This document shows positions 40,992 through 50,941 of a stretch of DNA of 64,000 bases, in pieces. The DNA is from Kazachstania africana CBS 2517 (taxonomy: Eukaryota; Ascomycota; Saccharomycetes; Saccharomycetales; Saccharomycetaceae). Where the stretch lies: NCBI RefSeq assembly GCF_000304475.1, contig NC_018941.1:248001-312000 (forward strand). Reading direction: 5' to 3'. The position numbers were made by a program, and so were the translations under genes. Below the pieces are notes generated by a model. It was not told where the DNA came from. It did no database searches and worked only from the letters and a program-made list of their open reading frames with translations. The number at the start of each line of letters is the position of its first letter. Within the stretch, counting starts at the first letter, position 1.

Positions 40992-43217
40992 ATGTCTGCT
41001 CTACTGTCTTTTGATAAAGTAAAGACCCACTCTCATGAGCTTACTTTAGCTAACAATCTGAAGATTGCTCTCGCTATTCAATTTGCCACTAAGGACTTTA
41101 AATTCAAGATCAACGAAGATGAATCAACACCAAAACTCTCTATTGGTGATTCTTTCAATTTGATTGATACTAACTCTATCTTGAGATACGCTATGAATGA
41201 TTTTGAAGGTCAAGATTCTGAACAATACCAATTCGCTTTATGCACCTTACAACCTCAATTATACAAGTCTACGGACTCTGCTGAAGCTGTCACCAAGGCT
41301 GCCACCTTTTTACAAGATTTATCGACTCCTTCGGCTTCACAATTGATTATCTTAGCTAATTCTTACGCTTTGAAATCAGAAATTATCAAACCTTTATTAA
41401 CTGAAAAAATCTTTAAGGCCGTCACTGAAGCTTTAAAACTTACTCCACGTTCTTCATCCTCCTTCAAACATACCGGGCGCGTCAACGTTCAGTCCGGTCT
41501 AGAAGTTAACCCAAATCCATCTGAAATCGTACCAAAGGCTGGTGAAAGAAATGTTCTAATTACATCCGCTTTACCGTATGTTAATAACGTCCCTCATTTA
41601 GGTAATATCGTCGGTAGTGTCTTATCCGCAGATATTTTTGCTCGTTATTGTAAGTCTCGTAACTATAACACTTTGTTCATCTGTGGTACAGATGAATACG
41701 GTACCGCTACAGAAACTAAAGCTTTAGAAGAGAAAGTCACTCCTCGTGAATTATGCGATAAGTACCACAAGATTCACGCTGACGTCTACGAATGGTTTCA
41801 AATTGGTTTTGATTACTTTGGTAGAACAACTACAGAAAAACAAACCGAGATTGCCCAAAATATTTTCAACAAATTGAATGAAAACGGTTATTTAGAAGAA
41901 CAATCTATGAAACAATTATACTGTCCTGTCCATAACTCTTATTTGGCTGATAGGTACGTCGAAGGTGAATGTCCAAAATGTCATTACGAAGATGCCAGGG
42001 GTGATCAATGTGATAAATGTGGTAACTTGTTAGATCCATTCGAATTGATTAATCCACGTTGTAAACTAGATAATGCTACTCCAGTTCCAAAATTCTCCGA
42101 CCACATTTTCTTATCCTTAGATAAATTAGAACCACAAATTAATGAATGGTACAAGAAAGCATCCGAAGAAGGTGGATGGTCCAAGAATTCCAAGACTATC
42201 ACCCAATCTTGGTTGAAAGACGGTTTAAAACCACGTTGTATCACAAGAGATTTAGTTTGGGGTACTCCAGTTCCATTAGAAAAGTACAAGGACAAAGTTC
42301 TTTATGTTTGGTTCGATGCTACCATTGGCTACGTTTCTATAACGGCTAACTACACTGATAAATGGGCTGAATGGTGGAAGGACCCAGAAAATGTTAAATT
42401 ATACCAATTCATGGGTAAGGATAATGTCCCATTCCATACCGTTGTCTTCCCAGGTACTGAATTAGGTACTAAAGATAAGTGGACCATGTTACATCATTTA
42501 AATACTACCGAATATTTACAATATGAAGGTGGTAAATTCTCCAAGAGTAGAGGTGTTGGTGTCTTTGGTAACAACGCTCAAGAATCGGGTGTTTCTTCAA
42601 GTGTCTGGAGATATTATTTAGCTTCTGTCAGACCAGAATCTAGTGATGCACATTTCTCATGGGATGATTTTGTTGCTAGAAACAACAGCGAATTATTAGC
42701 CAATTTAGGTAACTTCGTTAACAGATTAGTTAAATTCGTTAATTCGAAATACAACAGTGTTGTTCCAAAATATGATCCAAAAAATATCTCAAATTATGAT
42801 GAATTAAAGAAGGATATCGAAACCATCTTATCAAACTATGTTAACGAAATGGAACAAGGTCACGAAAGACGTGGTTTAGAAATTGCTATGTCCCTAAGTG
42901 CTCGTGGTAACCAATTCCTACAAGAAAACAAATTAGATAACAACCTGTTCTCTAACAGCCCAGAAAAATCTGATGCTGTTGTGGGTGTCGGTTTGAATAT
43001 TATTTATGCTGTCGCCTCTGTAATTGGACCATACATTCCAGAAACTGCAGAAAAGATTTACAAGATTTTGAATGCTCCAGCTCTAAGAATTGACAACGAA
43101 TTTCACTTAGCCATCCTTGGTGGACATAATATCAACAAGGCTGAATACTTATTCCATCGTATTGATGAAAAACAAATTGACGTATGGAGAGCTAAATACG
43201 GTGGTAAACAAGTTTGA
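40992..43217 (+). CDS. MES1: Cytosolic methionyl-tRNA synthetase
   Basis: 741 residues against 751 in S. cerevisiae. Class I synthetase that charges cytosolic tRNA-Met and joins Arc1 and GluRS through its N-terminal GST-like domain (about 1-150). Catalytic core: the HIGH-type motif PHLGN just after ALPYVNNV, zinc-binding Cys pairs (CPVH, CPKC, CDKC) in the connective insertion at about 310-350, LPRCITRDLVWGTPVP-like active-site strand, and the KMSKS-type KFSKS. Then comes the all-helical anticodon-binding domain. Strong codon bias suggests high expression. In S. cerevisiae MES1 is on chromosome VII, so its place between HAS1 and ABZ2 marks a rearrangement. Confidence 0.97.
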   Translation: MSALLSFDKVKTHSHELTLANNLKIALAIQFATKDFKFKINEDESTPKLSIGDSFNLIDTNSILRYAMNDFEGQDSEQYQFALCTLQPQLYKSTDSAEAVTKAATFLQDLSTPSASQLIILANSYALKSEIIKPLLTEKIFKAVTEALKLTPRSSSSFKHTGRVNVQSGLEVNPNPSEIVPKAGERNVLITSALPYVNNVPHLGNIVGSVLSADIFARYCKSRNYNTLFICGTDEYGTATETKALEEKVTPRELCDKYHKIHADVYEWFQIGFDYFGRTTTEKQTEIAQNIFNKLNENGYLEEQSMKQLYCPVHNSYLADRYVEGECPKCHYEDARGDQCDKCGNLLDPFELINPRCKLDNATPVPKFSDHIFLSLDKLEPQINEWYKKASEEGGWSKNSKTITQSWLKDGLKPRCITRDLVWGTPVPLEKYKDKVLYVWFDATIGYVSITANYTDKWAEWWKDPENVKLYQFMGKDNVPFHTVVFPGTELGTKDKWTMLHHLNTTEYLQYEGGKFSKSRGVGVFGNNAQESGVSSSVWRYYLASVRPESSDAHFSWDDFVARNNSELLANLGNFVNRLVKFVNSKYNSVVPKYDPKNISNYDELKKDIETILSNYVNEMEQGHERRGLEIAMSLSARGNQFLQENKLDNNLFSNSPEKSDAVVGVGLNIIYAVASVIGPYIPETAEKIYKILNAPALRIDNEFHLAILGGHNINKAEYLFHRIDEKQIDVWRAKYGGKQV

Positions 43218-43335
43218 TCATGTATTTAATTTTCAAGTATTTAGTACTTTCTCTGTGAATTATACACTTTTATATACAATTATTTGCTGTGCAAAGTAAT
43301 ATTGGACAGAACGAGAAATTTATTCTAGTTTAGAC

Positions 43336-44430
43336 TTATTCTCTTATTATACCCTTGACGCACCCCATCACACCGTTGAATAATAGCACGGTGTCCCCCT
43401 TCTTGATATCATTGGTCATTACATGTCCTTCTGAGATAAGACCTTTTTTCAAGAGATAGTATCTCATGGTACCGCACAAGCAACCTGAGGAAAGATATGG
43501 CGTTATATATCTTGGGGTGCCATCTTCGCTCTTGTTCTTTGATAGAACTGCAATATTCGTAATACTCCCTTCCATAATTTCGCCTTTTTCATTGTAAAGT
43601 AGCACTTCGCATTTGGATGTGTCATCTGCACCATTTCTATAATTTTTGGCCATTTTAAATAATCGGTTTCTAGCTTCATCGTAAGGCTTTCGGGCAGTTG
43701 TCTTAAATGTTGAGAATGGAAACCTTCCTGCTGTGGGTAAACCATCAAGAAACAGATCCCAGCACGCCTCCTTCCATTCTAGAAAACCACTTAATATACT
43801 GTTGATAAAATATTTTGTAGGATTAATAATCGTATCTTGAAAGAAAGGTAATGGATGAAGCTCTGCTTTTACTTTGTGCTCAAGTGTAACTAGTAGCCTC
43901 ACCTTGTGGACTTGACTACTATTCAATATCTTCAATAATCTATCATGGTAGGAAAGAGAAGTGTCATATTGCTCCATGAGAGCATCTATAAGAATTTGCA
44001 TCACTTCGCCAAAACTCAGCCTAAAGTTTCCCTCGAAGACACCCAAAGCAGCATTTATCCTATTTAGATGTTGCCTTAGAAACAGAAACCTTTTGGATAT
44101 GATTTCTGTCAAAGATTTATCATTCGCGACTGTTGAAATCAGCTTGGGGCTGTTCAAAAAACCAGCATTTAGAAGCAATAATAACTCAGTCCCATGCCCC
44201 TCATGACCTTCTGTAAAATTCTTCAAATCGTTAACTTCAATGGAAGCATTCCCAAAAAAATTATAACCAGATTCATTTTGCTCCAATTGTAACATGTTGT
44301 CAACTTCTGAATAGGTTAAGGCTTTAAGATTTTCTGATCCAGCAACTAACAGGGAAAAATTCGAATCATACCTTAATGTATCCAATATTTCAAACTCCTC
44401 ACATGAACCTTGATTTTTGATAGCAGACAT
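43336..44430 (-). CDS. ABZ2: Aminodeoxychorismate lyase
   Basis: 364 residues against 374 in S. cerevisiae. PLP-dependent fold-type IV enzyme that converts 4-amino-4-deoxychorismate to p-aminobenzoate for folate synthesis. Evidence: the C-terminal half contains the class-IV aminotransferase pattern ITNIAVLSKN with the TPYLSSGCLCGTMRYYLLKKG stretch, YNEKGEIMEGS and LFNGVMGC. The N-terminal half is fungal-specific. It lies beside HSH155 in the same orientation, as in S. cerevisiae (YMR289W/YMR288W), and converges with MES1 (118 bp between stops). Confidence 0.9.
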   Translation of the reverse strand: MSAIKNQGSCEEFEILDTLRYDSNFSLLVAGSENLKALTYSEVDNMLQLEQNESGYNFFGNASIEVNDLKNFTEGHEGHGTELLLLLNAGFLNSPKLISTVANDKSLTEIISKRFLFLRQHLNRINAALGVFEGNFRLSFGEVMQILIDALMEQYDTSLSYHDRLLKILNSSQVHKVRLLVTLEHKVKAELHPLPFFQDTIINPTKYFINSILSGFLEWKEACWDLFLDGLPTAGRFPFSTFKTTARKPYDEARNRLFKMAKNYRNGADDTSKCEVLLYNEKGEIMEGSITNIAVLSKNKSEDGTPRYITPYLSSGCLCGTMRYYLLKKGLISEGHVMTNDIKKGDTVLLFNGVMGCVKGIIRE

Positions 44431-44583
44431 ATGAACTTCAATTGATTAATGCTTACTCATCTCAGCCCTTCTGACTATCCCGTAACTGAGATAATTAGAA
44501 TTTTTTGATTATGCCTCTCACTCAAAAATTCCATTTTATATTGTTGAAATTGCAAAACTCTGAAAAGTCATATATATGTCGTT

Positions 44584-47484
44584 CTATATAATTATATCTA
44601 GTTCCGCTATTCTTGTTGATTCATCATTTGTAATAGGATAGTAAGGTACTAACGAGTCCATATGTTGTACATATGCAGTGTTGTACACCCTCCAGAATGC
44701 CTTGCGAACATTTTTGGCAGGATGGAAAAGCCCAGCCCAGATATAATTCATAAATATACCAGGACCAAGGGTATGGCTTAAAGCTTCCAAGCCATCAAGG
44801 ATTCTTGCAATAACATGAGGCGAAGTTTCAAAAATATTTGGGACCAGGAGATTGAGCAAATGTATGAATGCATCCTCATTGCCTGAATTTGCACAATGTA
44901 ATGCTATATGTTTTATTACCGTTGCAGCAGTCTGACGGTGAACTAAATCTCTGTCTATAAGTGCATCTTCCAGTAAGGGTACTGTTAGGTATATGTAATC
45001 CTGCGCAAGATCACCAATATATTCAAATATGAAGGTCATTGCTTTTAATACACCGTTCTGAACATTGGTCTCAGGTGTTTTGTATTCATTCATTAAAGCG
45101 GGTAGGACTGTGTAAGGACCACATGTTTTGGCAACAATACCGATAGCAACTGCGGTACATACACGAAGTTGACGTTCTTGAACCTTTAAGTTATTTAGCA
45201 AGACAACTAACACATCTTGAGGGCCCAATGCTTTGGCTATATAACCAAAAGTTGCATTTGCTGACTTCCGAATTTTTTTATTTGTACTTTTCAGCATTTC
45301 TAGTAATTGAAAACAAATCCTCATCCATTCTTTTGGTGGAGCATAACTTGGACCCTTTCTTGCAATAAAACCTACCACATTTATAATATTAAATTGCACC
45401 TTATTGTGCCTATTACGCAAAATAGGAGTAAGTGACGGTAATATTTGATTTACTGGGGGCTCTAGTTTATCCAAATCCATCACTCTTACTATAGTACCAA
45501 TTACGAGAATGATTGACCCCAATACCTCGGGATATACTTCTCCTAGTGATTCATATAAAATAATGCTGAGCTTATTGAGCATTTCAACTTCGCCACAGTT
45601 TTTTATTACGGGTACCATGATATTACATAGATCAGCAGCATGCTGACGGACCATTTGATCTTTATGCTTGAGGTTAAATAAAATAGTACTAATTATCGGA
45701 CTGAGAAAAGGCTTCATTCTTTTGTCTAATGACGTTGCAACAGTACCGAAACCTCTAAATATGATGGAATCATCAGATGTTTGTCCCTGAAATGCTACCA
45801 AAAGCGCGTCTAACAGACGGGTTTCCAATCTTTCATCTAAATCAGCGGTTCCTAATCGTTTGACCACCCTATTAACTGCATGAACAGCCATAGTTCTGAA
45901 TGGCTCAACCTCGTCTCTTAAGGGTTTCAATAAATTCTCAATAACATAAGCACAGCCAATTTTTTCGGAGAGCACCACTGTGGTGTATACAACTATTTTA
46001 TTTAGTTGAAGATCTAATGATACACGTCTTGTCCAGAAGTTTTGGAAAAATGAAGGCACTACTTCCTTCCGTAAATACTGAGAAGTGATACTATCTGTTT
46101 GACTGCATTTTTGTAGTACTACAAGGACTGCTTTCCTCATTTCATCATCTGGAGAGTTGAAGTGCCTTTGTATTACTTTCATGATTTCATCAGTATAGTA
46201 ACTAGCGTATTCTGAGTCCATTAGTGGTATAATAGACCCAAGACATTTCAAAAATGCCGCTAGAACTTTACCCCTATGTGTATGAAGTCCCTTCCATAAC
46301 GGTTTCAAAGCGAAATCAAAAGCTTCCAAACCATATGGATAAGAATTTTGTGCTAAACTAGCCAAAGTATTTGCGGTAAGAATACGAATAGGAATATGTT
46401 CATCTGTTAATCCATCAAAAATGCATTGTATTAAACCATTTAAGTAGGGTAATACTCCGGAACCAAGGAGGACAGAAAGTTGCAGTACAATTTTTACGCT
46501 AGTATGGCGAGCCTTCCATGATTTTCTCGAATGACATGCTGCATTTATGAATGGAAGTAATTTTGAGACGCCCAGAGATTGCCCAATAATTGCCAGAGTT
46601 CTAGAAGATATGTTCCTAATATATTCGTCATCATTATCGATATCAGTTCTCATTGCTGTCAACATAGTTGATAAACCAACTACAGATGACAAATTGTTTA
46701 TTATTTCTTTCCCTACTGTACGCAATATTGGATCTTCATCTATTAAGAGAGGAGAAACCACAACTAGAATATCGCGGGTATAAGGCTTGACAAGAGCATC
46801 CAATTTATAAAGAACACGGTCTATAATTTTAATCAATAAATGTCTTTCTTGGTCTTCCAATTCTTTATCTAGTAGTATTGGCAATATAGAGTCAAATATG
46901 AGTTTCGGACCAAAATTTTGACATTTGTCTGTCAACTGCCTTGTTGCTTGTTTCCGTATGGATGAAGTACCATTCTTTATTCTTAAAATTAATGATAATA
47001 GATGTCTTTCCCTCTTCTCGTCGTCGCTCAAAGATTCGAATGGTTTTTTATTTATTAGTGCAGCAAAATGTAGTTTATCAGAGGCCTTGAAAAATCTTAA
47101 ACTATGCGCCTCTGGAACGTCGAGAACCAAAGACTGGTCTATCTCATCTTTCAAAGCCTTTGATTCCTCAGGTATGACGTAGCTTTGAACATCCCATCTA
47201 GATTTACGCTTTTTGGAAACATGGTCTATCTCATGCTCATCATATTTGTCGTTTACCACAACCAGTCTACCTTCCTCTTTTGTTGGTTCACTAGCATTAC
47301 TATCTAGCCTTCTTTTATGATATTCGTCTTCTTTATTATACGCGGATTTATTCTTTATTCGTTCCTGTAAAATATCTGTGTGTTGCTCATCTCTCTCTTT
47401 ATTCTGCATCTCTTCCCTTAGATATTGCGGAATACCATATGTCCCACCGATCTGATGTTTTTGAGTACCACTAGCTTCTGTCAT
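44584..47484 (-). CDS. HSH155: U2 snRNP protein Hsh155 (SF3B1)
   Basis: 966 residues against 971 in S. cerevisiae. Essential SF3b subunit that clamps the U2/branch-point helix in the spliceosome. The N-terminal about 110 residues are charged and disordered and contain SRWDV, a UHM-ligand type motif. The rest is a HEAT-repeat solenoid of about 20 repeats with typical SF3B1 stretches (ILPILLDKELEDQERHLLIK, YIRNISSRTLAIIG, SWKARHTSVKIV, IVGFIARKGPSYAPPKEW-like, IMNYIWAGLFHPAKNVRKAFW-like). The end VPYYP...ELDIII is also typical. It is divergent from GPI16 with only 199 bp between starts. Confidence 0.97.
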   Translation of the reverse strand: MTEASGTQKHQIGGTYGIPQYLREEMQNKERDEQHTDILQERIKNKSAYNKEDEYHKRRLDSNASEPTKEEGRLVVVNDKYDEHEIDHVSKKRKSRWDVQSYVIPEESKALKDEIDQSLVLDVPEAHSLRFFKASDKLHFAALINKKPFESLSDDEKRERHLLSLILRIKNGTSSIRKQATRQLTDKCQNFGPKLIFDSILPILLDKELEDQERHLLIKIIDRVLYKLDALVKPYTRDILVVVSPLLIDEDPILRTVGKEIINNLSSVVGLSTMLTAMRTDIDNDDEYIRNISSRTLAIIGQSLGVSKLLPFINAACHSRKSWKARHTSVKIVLQLSVLLGSGVLPYLNGLIQCIFDGLTDEHIPIRILTANTLASLAQNSYPYGLEAFDFALKPLWKGLHTHRGKVLAAFLKCLGSIIPLMDSEYASYYTDEIMKVIQRHFNSPDDEMRKAVLVVLQKCSQTDSITSQYLRKEVVPSFFQNFWTRRVSLDLQLNKIVVYTTVVLSEKIGCAYVIENLLKPLRDEVEPFRTMAVHAVNRVVKRLGTADLDERLETRLLDALLVAFQGQTSDDSIIFRGFGTVATSLDKRMKPFLSPIISTILFNLKHKDQMVRQHAADLCNIMVPVIKNCGEVEMLNKLSIILYESLGEVYPEVLGSIILVIGTIVRVMDLDKLEPPVNQILPSLTPILRNRHNKVQFNIINVVGFIARKGPSYAPPKEWMRICFQLLEMLKSTNKKIRKSANATFGYIAKALGPQDVLVVLLNNLKVQERQLRVCTAVAIGIVAKTCGPYTVLPALMNEYKTPETNVQNGVLKAMTFIFEYIGDLAQDYIYLTVPLLEDALIDRDLVHRQTAATVIKHIALHCANSGNEDAFIHLLNLLVPNIFETSPHVIARILDGLEALSHTLGPGIFMNYIWAGLFHPAKNVRKAFWRVYNTAYVQHMDSLVPYYPITNDESTRIAELDIII

Positions 47485-47683
47485 CTGCTGTAAAGTTGAT
47501 CTTTCTAGTATTCATTCACTTCTTTATTTTATACTACGTAATCCTTCTTTATATCTTAAAATCGTCATATTCTCTCATTCGGAAAATTATAACATATCTT
47601 GAAAAGAAAGACACATACAATGTTCAACTAAAACTAACAATCGCGTAAGACATTTACGTACGATACCACTAGACGACTAAGCT

Positions 47684-49534
47684 ATGAAGTACTCGAGGTC
47701 ACTTACTGGTTTATGCCAGTATATACTGCTTTCATTGGTTTTTTTAAAGCAATTGAATGCTGAAGCCTCACAATTTTCTGAAGACGAGAGCACATATGGT
47801 GGAGATACAACCTTCCCCTACAAAGAAAATATGCATATAAAACCTTTGCCTCGCAATCATCTGATGATGAGTTTTTCATTCAACATGACATCTGAATCGT
47901 TTGTTCCAGGAAAATCTGCATCTAATTTTGATCAATATAGCCATTATTATGCTTTCCCAAAGGCGATAGAGCCTCTGCTGCACCATACTTCTACAAGAAA
48001 GTTGAACCTAAGATTTACTAGAGGTTTTTGGAATTCTAAACAATGGGGTCGTTTACCAAATGACGGTTTCATGTCTGGAAGCTCTGGTGTTGAATTATGG
48101 GCCGTGATAGAAGCAGCGTCCAAAGAAGACGCTTATAAGCAATGGAAATCACTTGCCAATTCATTGAGTGGTTTATTTTGCGCTTCTATTAACTTCATTG
48201 ATAGCTCTAAAACGACTTATCCTGTACACTCATTTCAACCAGATGAAGTCACCGGAGGTGAGCTTCCATTATTTCAAGATAAGAACGATCTGTATCTAAT
48301 TAGAGCTGCACTTGCAAACGAGCCTGTGTGTACTGAAAATCTGACTCCTTTGGTGAAACTATTGCCAACTAAAGGCAAAGCAGGTATTTCTAGTCTATTG
48401 GATGGTCACAAAGTGTTTGACTCGCTCTGGCACAACTTGGCCATAGATGTTAACACGAGATGTGATGATACAGATGGAGGAAAATGTCATTTTGAAATGG
48501 AGGCATTAGTGAATATGGCAATTCACGTCCCAAATGTGTTACATAGAAATGAGAATCCTATTCCTAGACCATTGCGTGGTGAGGAGTTGCGCTGTGATGA
48601 ATCAAAAACTCACGATGAGTATCACTGTTTCCCTTCAAGTGAAGAATCTAAAGCACAGTATCTCTTTTCGAAAATATTTGGGAAGACTATAAGGGGGTCT
48701 AAGGCTATGGTGCTTCATGTTTCTAACATTTGTGTGGATGTGTCAGATAAATGGACAGCTTTGATCAAAGTAAATGATGGCTACTTTTCCACAAGTGATA
48801 ACTGTTTTGACCTGAACGAAGAGAGTGAATATGATTTATTTTTAAGTACAGAAGACACAAATGATATTCTTCCAGTTGAAGATGTTCCAGTGTATGTGAG
48901 TAGATCTTTAACAGGGTCGGGCCAAGATTATGGTGGTCTACGTGCAGTTTTCAATAATCCAACTTCTGAACCTGTTAAAATAATTTACTTTGAATCGCTA
49001 CCATGGTTTATGAGAATATACTTGTCAACTCTCACGTTAGATGGTAAGGATATTGATAATTCAAACCTACCAGATATTATCAAATCTACAAATTATACTC
49101 CTTCTATCGATCGTAATAGGCCCACACAACTAGAATTTATATTGACAATTCCTGCATACACATCTTTTTCATTGTCATATCAATTTGATAAAGCTCTTTT
49201 ACACTTTAGCGAGTATCTTCCTGATGCAAATCATGGTTTCGAAATTGAATCAGCAGTGATTACAGTTATCCATCCAGTCTCATATCAGTTTAGAACTTCA
49301 ACATTACTGCTTTCAATAGCTACCCCTGATTTCAGTATGCCATATAACGTCATCATTATAACATCAACCGTAATGGGTTTGATCTTTGGTATGCTATTCA
49401 ATATGTTTGTTAAGAGAATGATGACACTGGAAGAAGCTGATAAAATACTGGTCACACGGACATTGAAGTACAAATTGAATGTACTCAGACAGAAGATTCT
49501 ATCAAAATTTCAAAAACTAACTAAAAAAGATTAA
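47684..49534 (+). CDS. GPI16: GPI transamidase subunit Gpi16 (PIG-T)
   Basis: 616 residues against 610 in S. cerevisiae. Essential ER membrane subunit disulphide-linked to Gpi8 in the complex that attaches GPI anchors. Visible: an N-terminal signal peptide (about 1-27); the early conserved region LPRNHLMMSFSFN; LRFTRGFWNSKQWGRLPNDG and GVELWAVIEA; SLTGSGQDYGGLRAVFNN and PWFMRIYLSTL. A single C-terminal transmembrane helix at about 555-577 precedes a basic cytosolic tail of about 40 residues. The GPI16-IKI1-KOG1 order matches S. cerevisiae chromosome VIII. Confidence 0.97.
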   Translation: MKYSRSLTGLCQYILLSLVFLKQLNAEASQFSEDESTYGGDTTFPYKENMHIKPLPRNHLMMSFSFNMTSESFVPGKSASNFDQYSHYYAFPKAIEPLLHHTSTRKLNLRFTRGFWNSKQWGRLPNDGFMSGSSGVELWAVIEAASKEDAYKQWKSLANSLSGLFCASINFIDSSKTTYPVHSFQPDEVTGGELPLFQDKNDLYLIRAALANEPVCTENLTPLVKLLPTKGKAGISSLLDGHKVFDSLWHNLAIDVNTRCDDTDGGKCHFEMEALVNMAIHVPNVLHRNENPIPRPLRGEELRCDESKTHDEYHCFPSSEESKAQYLFSKIFGKTIRGSKAMVLHVSNICVDVSDKWTALIKVNDGYFSTSDNCFDLNEESEYDLFLSTEDTNDILPVEDVPVYVSRSLTGSGQDYGGLRAVFNNPTSEPVKIIYFESLPWFMRIYLSTLTLDGKDIDNSNLPDIIKSTNYTPSIDRNRPTQLEFILTIPAYTSFSLSYQFDKALLHFSEYLPDANHGFEIESAVITVIHPVSYQFRTSTLLLSIATPDFSMPYNVIIITSTVMGLIFGMLFNMFVKRMMTLEEADKILVTRTLKYKLNVLRQKILSKFQKLTKKD

Positions 49535-49644
49535 CTTACAATAATGCCATCTTTCTATATAATATTATTAATGATATATGCTGCAGTAAAAAGTTCGATG
49601 ATGATATGATAGAGGTTGAAAAAAGAGGCGTACTTGATGCCACA

Positions 49645-50547
49645 TTAAAATGGATCTTCATATGGGTCTTCTTCATCGTAATCATCATCTTTTTCATACT
49701 CATATACAATGGCCCCACCAGCAGAGAAGGACTGGGCTTCCAAAAATGGTAGTGCAACTTGATCTTTTGCCTCCTTTTGTTTGGCAGACGTAGAAAGGTT
49801 GAAGGTGGCTAAGTCTTGAAGCATTTCAGGCGTCTCAACCACACCATCTTCGGTTCCGGCCTCCATAACTATCGAGTAGTTGTGGTTTACTGTATCAACA
49901 TTAAATTCATAACTCAAAGCTCTACCTGAACGTCTACGATTTGTAAATTCTAATTTGAAAGTTGGATTGTTTAGACCGCGAGGCATACGGAACCTATTTA
50001 GAGATATGTTTAATTCCTCCCTGTCTAAACTCCTAGGAAGAATTGGATTGATGTTCATTATAGTAGTCGAAATGAACTTGAGTAGTTCCACCGCAGATGG
50101 ATAATTTTCAAGACCATGCTCATCGACTTCTGGTACGTCTTTATGATAAGTAGCAACTATGGTAGCATGAGGAGATGCTATAGAGGAAACAAACTGGGTG
50201 AGATGTGATCTTGAAATGCAATTGAGTGAATCAACTATGACCAGATTTTTACTCCTACGTGTCTCTGAGGAAGAAGGTAGGTAACTCTTAACTAGTTGGC
50301 CAATTTTTGCCAAATCCATATTTTCAGCATCGATAAAATTAGATGCATATTCTGGCTTATCATTTGTTTCAAAAGAAACAAATATTATGTTTGTACCAGC
50401 AGACTTATTTGCATTGAATACAAGTTCTTCGATGAGATAACTTGAAGACTGTGACACGCTGTCCAGACACAGTATAAATGATGATGGTTCTGTTAAACTC
50501 AACACCCTCTTCAACAAAATGGATGGATTGTGAGCTGAACTGGCCAT
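49645..50547 (-). CDS. IKI1: Elongator subunit Elp5
   Basis: 300 residues against 309 in S. cerevisiae Iki1/Elp5. It forms the hexameric RecA-like Elp4-Elp5-Elp6 ring of Elongator, which modifies wobble uridines of tRNA. The N-terminal RecA-like fold shows FILCLDSVSQSSSYLIEEL, a Walker-B-like strand LVIVDSLNCI, and no Walker A, as expected for Elp5. The C-terminal tail (about 275-300) is acidic and aromatic (YEYEKDDDYDEEDPYEDPF), a conserved Elp5 feature. It is convergent with GPI16 and divergent from KOG1, as in S. cerevisiae. Confidence 0.93.
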   Translation of the reverse strand: MASSAHNPSILLKRVLSLTEPSSFILCLDSVSQSSSYLIEELVFNANKSAGTNIIFVSFETNDKPEYASNFIDAENMDLAKIGQLVKSYLPSSSETRRSKNLVIVDSLNCISRSHLTQFVSSIASPHATIVATYHKDVPEVDEHGLENYPSAVELLKFISTTIMNINPILPRSLDREELNISLNRFRMPRGLNNPTFKLEFTNRRRSGRALSYEFNVDTVNHNYSIVMEAGTEDGVVETPEMLQDLATFNLSTSAKQKEAKDQVALPFLEAQSFSAGGAIVYEYEKDDDYDEEDPYEDPF

Positions 50548-50941
50548 TATTTTGTAGCTAAATGTACTTCTTTAATGTCTTGTTTTGGGAGGTTAGGAGA
50601 GAAGAAATGATGTAATAGATATGGTTACTAATTAGTAATTTAAGAGGGATTATCTGAAATTTTTCACTGCATCGCCGAATTCATGATGTGAGCGAGCCCT
50701 ACGTTATGATATTTTGGAAATGTAATGTAGTAACTGTATATGCTTAAACGTTATTTTACATTCATAACAAGACCAGTTAGCTATCAGTGTGTGGCTACTT
50801 CCATTCATTTGTTATAGTGAAACGGCATTGTCTTCTTTGACAGGAAAACTTGGCGAGTAATTAGCTTTATTACACTACACAACATTCTTTTTTCATAGAT
50901 ATAGGGACCATACGAATTAGAACTGAAATAAATAAAGAGAA
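50548..50941. promoter_or_regulatory. Divergent IKI1/KOG1 promoter
   Basis: 394 bp between two starts. A+T-rich, with no motif I can assign safely and no gene. Confidence 0.5.
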
